DNA from: Symbiodinium natans
Lineage: Eukaryota > Sar > Dinophyceae > Suessiales > Symbiodiniaceae
Direction: 5' to 3'
Assembly: GCA_905221605.1 (NCBI GenBank)
Contig: CAJNDS010000513.1
Location: 586,682-650,681 of the forward strand
DNA: 64,000 nt
In this document: positions 58,675 to 64,000 of the stretch, in pieces
Position numbering within the stretch: position 1 is the stretch's first letter
Layout: each line of letters opens with the position of its first letter
Made by a program: the position numbers and the translations under genes
Notes under the pieces: generated by a model
The model's input: the letters and a program-made list of their open reading frames with translations, nothing else
What the model was told of the DNA's origin: nothing
Database searches by the model: none

Positions 58675-58748
58675 TTCGCAACTGAAGATGAAACAAAGCA
58701 GCTTACAAGCGGACTGTGGTCAGCCAGTGTCTTACAAACCGGAAGCTG

Positions 58749-59485
58749 CTAAACATGCAGCCGAGTGGCTACCCAGTCAAGTCGGCCCGAGGCGCTTTCC
58801 TGCCAGCGATCCATCAATGTTCTTGGGCCATGGGCGGCATAAGACCTGGCCTCTTCCTCTAGAGCCGATTGGCACCGCGCTAGGCCTTGCAGCTGCCGGA
58901 CCCATTTCCTCAGCAACGGCATTTTTTTGCACTTTCTTGCTTTGCGACTCCGAGCCCTGGGTTTGTGACAGTCGGCCGTGGCCTTCACCATGCCACCATG
59001 CATCCTCCGGGTAAGCGTTGACCTTCGAAGGGCTGGCATGCCAGAAGGAACTGGGAAGACGCTGCAGGCAACAAATACTGGAAGCTTCATTACAACTGAA
59101 AACGCCCTGCCAAGCAACCAATCCTTCGATATCCTGCATGACACAGCGTAATGTACCATGCTTTCTTCCAACAACTCCTGCGACATGCTATCCCATGTCC
59201 TCATGGCTGGCATCATCCAACAACTCAACTTGCCGCAGCATGGCCGGCAAAGGGCCGAGTCGCGGGCATAACCTCGGACCCGCATGCGCAGACCCGCGCA
59301 AATTTCGCAATGGTTTCACTATTCTTTGTCGGGCCAGGGCACGTCGACCGTAGGGCTTCCTCTAGCTGGGACCGCATGGAGGTGGCATTCGCTCTGTCTA
59401 GACCAAGATGGGGCTGGCTTGCAAGCCTTGGACGCTTCGGGAAGAAGAACCACACAGCAGTGGGCCAGTCACAAGCCGAAGCCAA
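58749..59485 (-). CDS. exon-like segments, unidentified, upstream of the 389-codon frame
   Basis: The frame 58749-59285 contains RTWDSMSQELLEESMVHYAV, VKATADCHKPRARSRKARKC and RCQSALEEEARSYAAHGPRT. The frame 59225-59485 contains DRANATSMRSQLEEALRSTC and PTKNSETIAKFARVCA. Both look like exons on the minus strand and probably belong to the gene at 55.7-58.7 kb. Confidence 0.5.
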
Positions 59486-59756
59486 GGATCATAAAAAATA
59501 GTTTCAAAGGAGTCGAACTGCCACCTGCCCAGCAACAATTCGCTCTACTCGTGGTGTGGCATGTTCATACCCATCACGCAGTCAGCTCATGTGCACCTGC
59601 CACGGGACAAAGGCTTCCAAACAGCTGCCTAGCCACGGGCAACAACAGCTCGCCAGACCTGGGCGGCACGTACCAAACACACAGGACTAAGGGAACCACT
59701 GCCTTATCGCGGGAATCACCGGAAGCTACCACATCATGCGAACATGCCAGGCATGT

Positions 59757-60242
59757 CTAGGCTAGTTCCTCGATGTGATGGTCCGGCCAACTCACAGGTC
59801 CACCGCAGGCGGCAGGATGCGGCAGGGTGGCATGGCAGCAATCACCCAGCACAACGTTTCCCGAGGTGAAATGCCACCTCTCCCTTGATTTCTTCCGCCA
59901 CGTGCCATGCTCTTGCCACCCGCGCACACTGCGATATGCTGCGATTCTTGGAGGCCTCTCTACTTCTGTCAACTTTCCATGCCATACATTGAAGCTTCGG
60001 CAGGGTGAACCTTTAGTGAAAGGATCTGTAGCTGTAATGGTGCGGGTATATAGGACGTGTGGAGAGTGAGCAATGCAAGCTTGTGTCTGTGGCGGCCGGA
60101 CAAAGCAGGGGAACCAACCCCGGCTTCTCCGGTCGGGCAAGCATGGGGGGGTCCTGATAGAAAGAAAGCTTAGCAGCTTCTCCGCCGCGTGCAAATTTCT
60201 CATCATGTTTCGAACCTTGCAACCAATCAATAACCAGTACAC
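59757..60242 (-). CDS. 161-codon open frame, unidentified
   Basis: The minus-strand frame contains NVWHGKLTEVERPPRIAAYR and TWRKKSRERWHFTSGNVVLG and ends PDHHIEELA before the stop at 59757. The left half is convincing; the right half is less so and may be intron. No family was recognised. Confidence 0.45.
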   Translation of the reverse strand: MYWLLIGCKVRNMMRNLHAAEKLLSFLSIRTPPCLPDRRSRGWFPCFVRPPQTQACIAHSPHVLYTRTITATDPFTKGSPCRSFNVWHGKLTEVERPPRIAAYRSVRGWQEHGTWRKKSRERWHFTSGNVVLGDCCHATLPHPAACGGPVSWPDHHIEELA

Positions 60243-60730
60243 ACACTGCCGCCTGTCAGCAACTGGATAAATTCAGAACATGATGGTACCTGAAACGTTT
60301 CAGCGGCCACTTGAGATTCAGCAGTGATTGCAACTGGCCGCACTATGAATGAACAAGTTCAAGCAAACCCGAAGAGTCAACTGCGCAGTGACTTGGAAAC
60401 ACCATGAACATGAAGCAGATAACATGCACGTACGCGCGTCACAAGTGAACAATTCAGCCCTTGAGGAATGTTGCCCCATGCATCCGAGGTTCATGACTCG
60501 AGGCTGTCCAGCAATGCACACCGCAGCTTGGAATGGCCGACCTGCACATGCTGGGCTGTTGCAACTAATGGTCATCCATTTATCCGTCTATCCATCGCCA
60601 CAGATCGCCACGTCAACGTTCTGCGAACCATGGCCCACTTATCACGGTCCTGTACGATACCGTAGTGGCGTAGGCAAATCAGGCCATCGATCCAAAACCG
60701 ACGTCCATCGCATTTCCTGCCGATACTTCT

Positions 60731-61369
60731 TCAGCATGGCTGCTCGCGAAACCCAATTGTGGCCTTCAGGTTGAACGCGACGTGTGATGAGAGTTGCGCG
60801 ACCATGGTTGCCAAGATGCCTGCGTGAGACGACAATCCTCCTGTAGCATTGTCACGCAAAGCTCTAAGTCTCCAACCCAAGCAAGTGTCCTGCCCGAGCA
60901 AACGACGCCGCCTGCTACTGGAAACATGATGAAGGACACGGCTTTGCTTCCGTTGCACACTGTCGGCGCACTCATCCCGCAACATCTCGAAAGCCGAACG
61001 CAGCCGATCCTCACAAATTTTCACGAGATGTCCAAACAAACAAAACATGTGAGAAAATCTCCTCGCCCCCTCCCCCTCACGCATTCGTAAAAGAGCGCGC
61101 GCACACACACTCACAGACACAAATTAGGCTAACCATGTCTGGGGAATGGTTTCCCAAATATCCTCACTTGTGTCTATCTGTGTCGTTGGCATGGCAGTAA
61201 ACAGGGTGGTTTGGCCATGCTGTCCTTGGACATGGTCGATGCCACACAGCCTTGCCTTCAGCTGAGTCGAGTCGAGACCTGATCGCCCGAAGGCGTCCCC
61301 TGTAGGGTACAGGTGAAACATTCCATAGAAGCTTATGCAGATTCCTGCCCCATCACAGATTTGCAACAA
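60731..61369 (-). CDS. exon-like segments, unidentified
   Basis: The frame 61124-61369 reads ICISFYGMFHLYPTGDAFGR and QTTLFTAMPTTQIDTSEDIW. The frame 60731-61120 contains LVKICEDRLRSAFEMLRDEC and GILATMVAQLSSHVAFNLKA. Both are well-balanced minus-strand frames that could be successive exons. No family was recognised. Confidence 0.5.
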
Positions 61370-61859
61370 TCATCGCGTGATTCATTCCACATTTTGTTGT
61401 GCATAGCTGCTGTTTCCCCGACGACCCAGCTGGAGGCGAGCGAAATTCTCCAGGCAAGTCATCCACTTGCTACAGCGTCTACCAACGTCTAATCCATCTT
61501 GCATCAGGCAGTCTGATTCTGCCCCTGGCTTTGGGGCATCGAGCGTCCGGCTCTGTTTCCCGATTCCATCCCTTCGCGTTCGGCCCTCGTCCTTTCGTTG
61601 GGAACTGTTTGTTGTTTGCTCTTTTTTCTATTTTTGTTAGGCCCTCTTGCAGGCGTGTTCCCTGTCGCGGATTTTGTTTTGCACGGCATGTTTTTTGTTT
61701 CTGATTTCGGGGTTTTCTTTGTTGGCGTTTGGGCTGCTGGCTCAGGGATGCTGAGGGATTACGAGGGTTCAAAGATATACGTGAGAGACAAAAGAGTACT
61801 TCCCACTCATGCACGGCTGCATCTCAGGAGATAAGAAGAGATCGCCCAGCATCTTGCAC

Positions 61860-62352
61860 TCCCGCACACGCACACACGCCACGTACACACGCGCACACGC
61901 GCACACGCGCACACGCGCACACGCGCACACGCGCACACGCGCACACGTGCACACGCGCACACGTCGTGCACACGCGCACATGCGCACACGCGCACACGTG
62001 CACACGCGCACACGCGCACACGTGCACACGCGCACACGTCGTGCACACGCGCACATGCGCACACGCGCACACGTGCACACGCGCACACGTGCACACGTGC
62101 ACAAACTCTGACAGACACGCACACACGCACGCACACACGCACGCACACATGCGCACACATACAGACGCGCACTTGCGCACACGCACGCACGCACGCACGC
62201 GCCCACATGCGCACACACGCATACGCGCATACACGCACATGCGCACGCTCACACGCGCACATGCGCGCACATGCGCGCACATGCACGCACACACGCGCAC
62301 GCGCTCACACGCGCACACATACACGCACACGCACACGCACACGCACACGAAC
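61860..62352. repeat. CA/CG alternating purine-pyrimidine tract, about 490 bp
   Basis: Imperfect repetition of CACACGCG-type units, with longer internal duplications, for example two copies of a block around ACACGTCGTGCACACGCGCA at about 61958 and 62034. Alternating purine-pyrimidine sequence of this kind favours Z-DNA. Cys/Val/Arg and His/Thr/Ala frames through it are artefacts. Confidence 0.95.
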
Positions 62353-63200
62353 ACATCAACACGGTTGCAGCATGTTGCAGCAATCCGGAGCCTTCAGGAC
62401 ACGGAAGCCCACAGCTTGTTGCCACACGGGCCCACGAAACCTGAACAATCCAACCCGGTGCGACATACCAACCATTGTCCCAACGGGCACTTACGACAAC
62501 ACAATATGCATGTTTTTTACCGACAATTGGTTGGAACCATCTCAAGGCTAACAAAATTGGCTGTACTTGAAGCAGCCTTGGCGGACCTTCTGGTTGGGTC
62601 AGAGCCTGCCCTAATTGCAGTTGAAGACATGTCAGCGATAAGTCTGTGAGCCACGGATCGGTTTGAGTCAGAGCCTGCCCCTTGCTGATAAAGCCACAAA
62701 CCAGGGAGGCCCAGAGACCTAGGCCCAGCGGGCGCGAGCTAGGAGCTCGTGCAAGGCTGGAGGTGGTCCCGAGTCGGTCTAGCTACGGGTTCCTACGCCC
62801 TGAACGGCATCCGGCTGCAAGACTCCGCGCCCCCGCCGTCGAGCGCACGTTCAAGTGGCTTATCTGCCGTGCTGGTGGGGAGGCCGTTGGCCATACGCAA
62901 CCAAGCGCCATTTGCGCCACTGCTTGTTGCACGGCGATTGACAGAATGCCCCACCACTTGCGCGCCCATCCTGATCGTGCTGCTAGCCGGACTGGGGCCG
63001 GTGCCCGGCAGGCGCGGGCACGCACAAGGTCGCGCATGAGCCCCAAGGAAGCGCCACTTCCGTTTTTTTCCGCGCCTGTTTTCCACCTGCCGGAGGCATC
63101 GTCCAGACACCAAGGACGGCGCTGCAGGCCGCTCGCTGGACGGCAACGGCCAAAGCCCCCCACCAGCGCCGCGCCTATCCCTGGGAGGCTGCTCCACGCA
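62353..63200. other. no gene assigned between the CA/CG tract and the LINE
   Basis: Both strands have open frames in GC-rich sequence. A plus-strand piece (TKLAVLEAALADLLVGSEPA) and its antisense (AIRAGSDPTRRSAKAASSTA) both look protein-like, so the strand is undecided. The GC-rich part from 62.7 kb could be the upstream part of the LINE, but I found no endonuclease motif. Confidence 0.35.
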
Positions 63201-63231
63201 GCGTGGCTGGGCCCGGCAAGCGCGCGGGGCG

Positions 63232-64000
63232 ATGAGGTACGAGACGCTGGGATTAGTTGGAAAGGCGGATGCCGCTCGCGCCACCCAAAAAAACACTTGG
63301 GGGAATGCGCGGCTTGGCGGCGTTGGTGTCGCGCGCATATTTCTGAGTCACGTTAAAGTCTTCCGAGCCAGGCGGCTTGAGTTTCATCATTTGGTCCGTC
63401 GCAAAAAGGCGGCATTTTGGAATGGCTGGCTTGAATGTCAGGAGCATGATTCAGTGATGAACCCACGCCGTGCTGCTCAAAACATTCGTCGGCAGTTTGG
63501 CCCGTCTCCTCGCCCATTGCCCGCGTGTATGCGTGCACCATTATCCCACGAGGCCATAGAAGGCCCAGCTTGTGTCGAAGCCTGGCGGTGCCATTTCAGA
63601 GATGTTCCTGCATCGGTTTCGTCAGGCGCATCCCGCTCACAATGTCTGCGTCCAGAGGCGGTTTGGATTTCCCACTCTCCGAACCGGAACTGTTACAAGT
63701 GCTGGGTTCATTGCCTGCGAACCGCGCCCCAGGCCCAGATGGCTTGCCCTACGAGCTTTTTTCTTTTTTTTCGCGCCTTTTTCCAGCTGCCTGTGATGTC
63801 CGTGCCTTCAAGCTCCTACGGCCGCATCGGCCGCCGGCTCGCCCCAGCGCCCCCGACGAGGTCCAGGACCCTTTCCAGGCTGGGCCCGGCTCCCGGTCCC
63901 GCTTGCGGCTGGGCCGGCCACGCGCGTCCGAGGGCCGTGCCCGCGACGGCCTGCTGGACTGCGATGGAGATGATGCCTTGCCATCGCCTGGACCAGCCGC
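63232..64000 (+). mobile_element. non-LTR retrotransposon (LINE) ORF2 fragment, truncated by the window end
   Basis: The plus frame from at least 63232 reads VKVFRARRLEFHHLVRRKKA and AFWNGWLECQEHD, then PRRAAQNIRRQFG and ACVEAWRCHFRDV. This is the linker between endonuclease and reverse transcriptase of LINEs, with its typical Trp...HF motif. From about 63660 the adjacent frame continues with PLSEPELLQVLGSLPANRAP and GPDGLPYELF, the classical entry motif of the LINE reverse transcriptase. A frameshift between about 63600 and 63660 therefore interrupts the polyprotein. The catalytic motif further on is not seen inside the window. It is opposite in strand to the host genes. Confidence 0.85.

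Noticed and set aside
61729-62649. 306-codon plus-strand frame and several minus-strand Cys/Val/Arg frames
   Set aside because: They are produced by the CA/CG repeat, which contains no stop codons in several frames.

Overview
The window looks like nuclear DNA of a dinoflagellate, probably a photosynthetic peridinin-type one. The grounds are: (i) genes broken into many tiny exons whose introns mostly start with GC instead of GT and end AG, with the next exon beginning with G; (ii) a nucleus-encoded protein whose signal peptide is followed by a plastid-type motif; (iii) TTTAGGG-type telomere-like repeats inside the sequence; (iv) almost all recognisable coding on one strand. No rRNA, tRNA, CRISPR array or virus was recognised. 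Long open frames are poor evidence of genes here; I relied on domain motifs joined across in-frame splice sites.

Layout (recognised genes are on the minus strand, read right to left). 2.3-6.2 kb: exon-like pieces of unidentified genes. 6.3-7.35 kb (probably to about 9.3 kb): a family-4 glycosyltransferase resembling the sulfolipid synthase SQD2. 9.6-10.35 kb: a DNL-type (Zim17/HEP) zinc-finger protein, likely plastid-targeted. 11-12.2 kb: unidentified exon-like segments. 13.7-25.4 kb: one large Na+/Ca2+ exchanger (NCX) gene with both alpha repeats and Calx-beta pieces, the best resolved gene, with about twenty exons placed. 27.3-28.3 kb: an unidentified charged protein. 29.6-33.5 kb: an Ala/Glu-rich coiled-coil protein whose introns hold a long (AC)n tract and two minisatellite arrays in opposite orientation. 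34-38 kb: unidentified exons, including a plausible start exon and an RG-rich exon, with a telomere-like array at 37.2-37.5 kb. 38.7-44.3 kb: further unidentified exons. 45.5-46.2 kb: the start of a membrane-anchored protein. 47-55 kb: more exon-like pieces, including a small cysteine-rich zinc-binding motif. 55.7-61.4 kb: exons of one or more unknown proteins. 61.86-62.35 kb: a CA/CG-alternating tract. 63.2-64 kb: a non-LTR retrotransposon (LINE) fragment on the plus strand, running off the end.

Functionally the identified genes are unrelated housekeeping functions: calcium export, glycolipid or glycan synthesis, and organelle Hsp70 maintenance. Many segments are called only from protein-like composition and are given low confidence.
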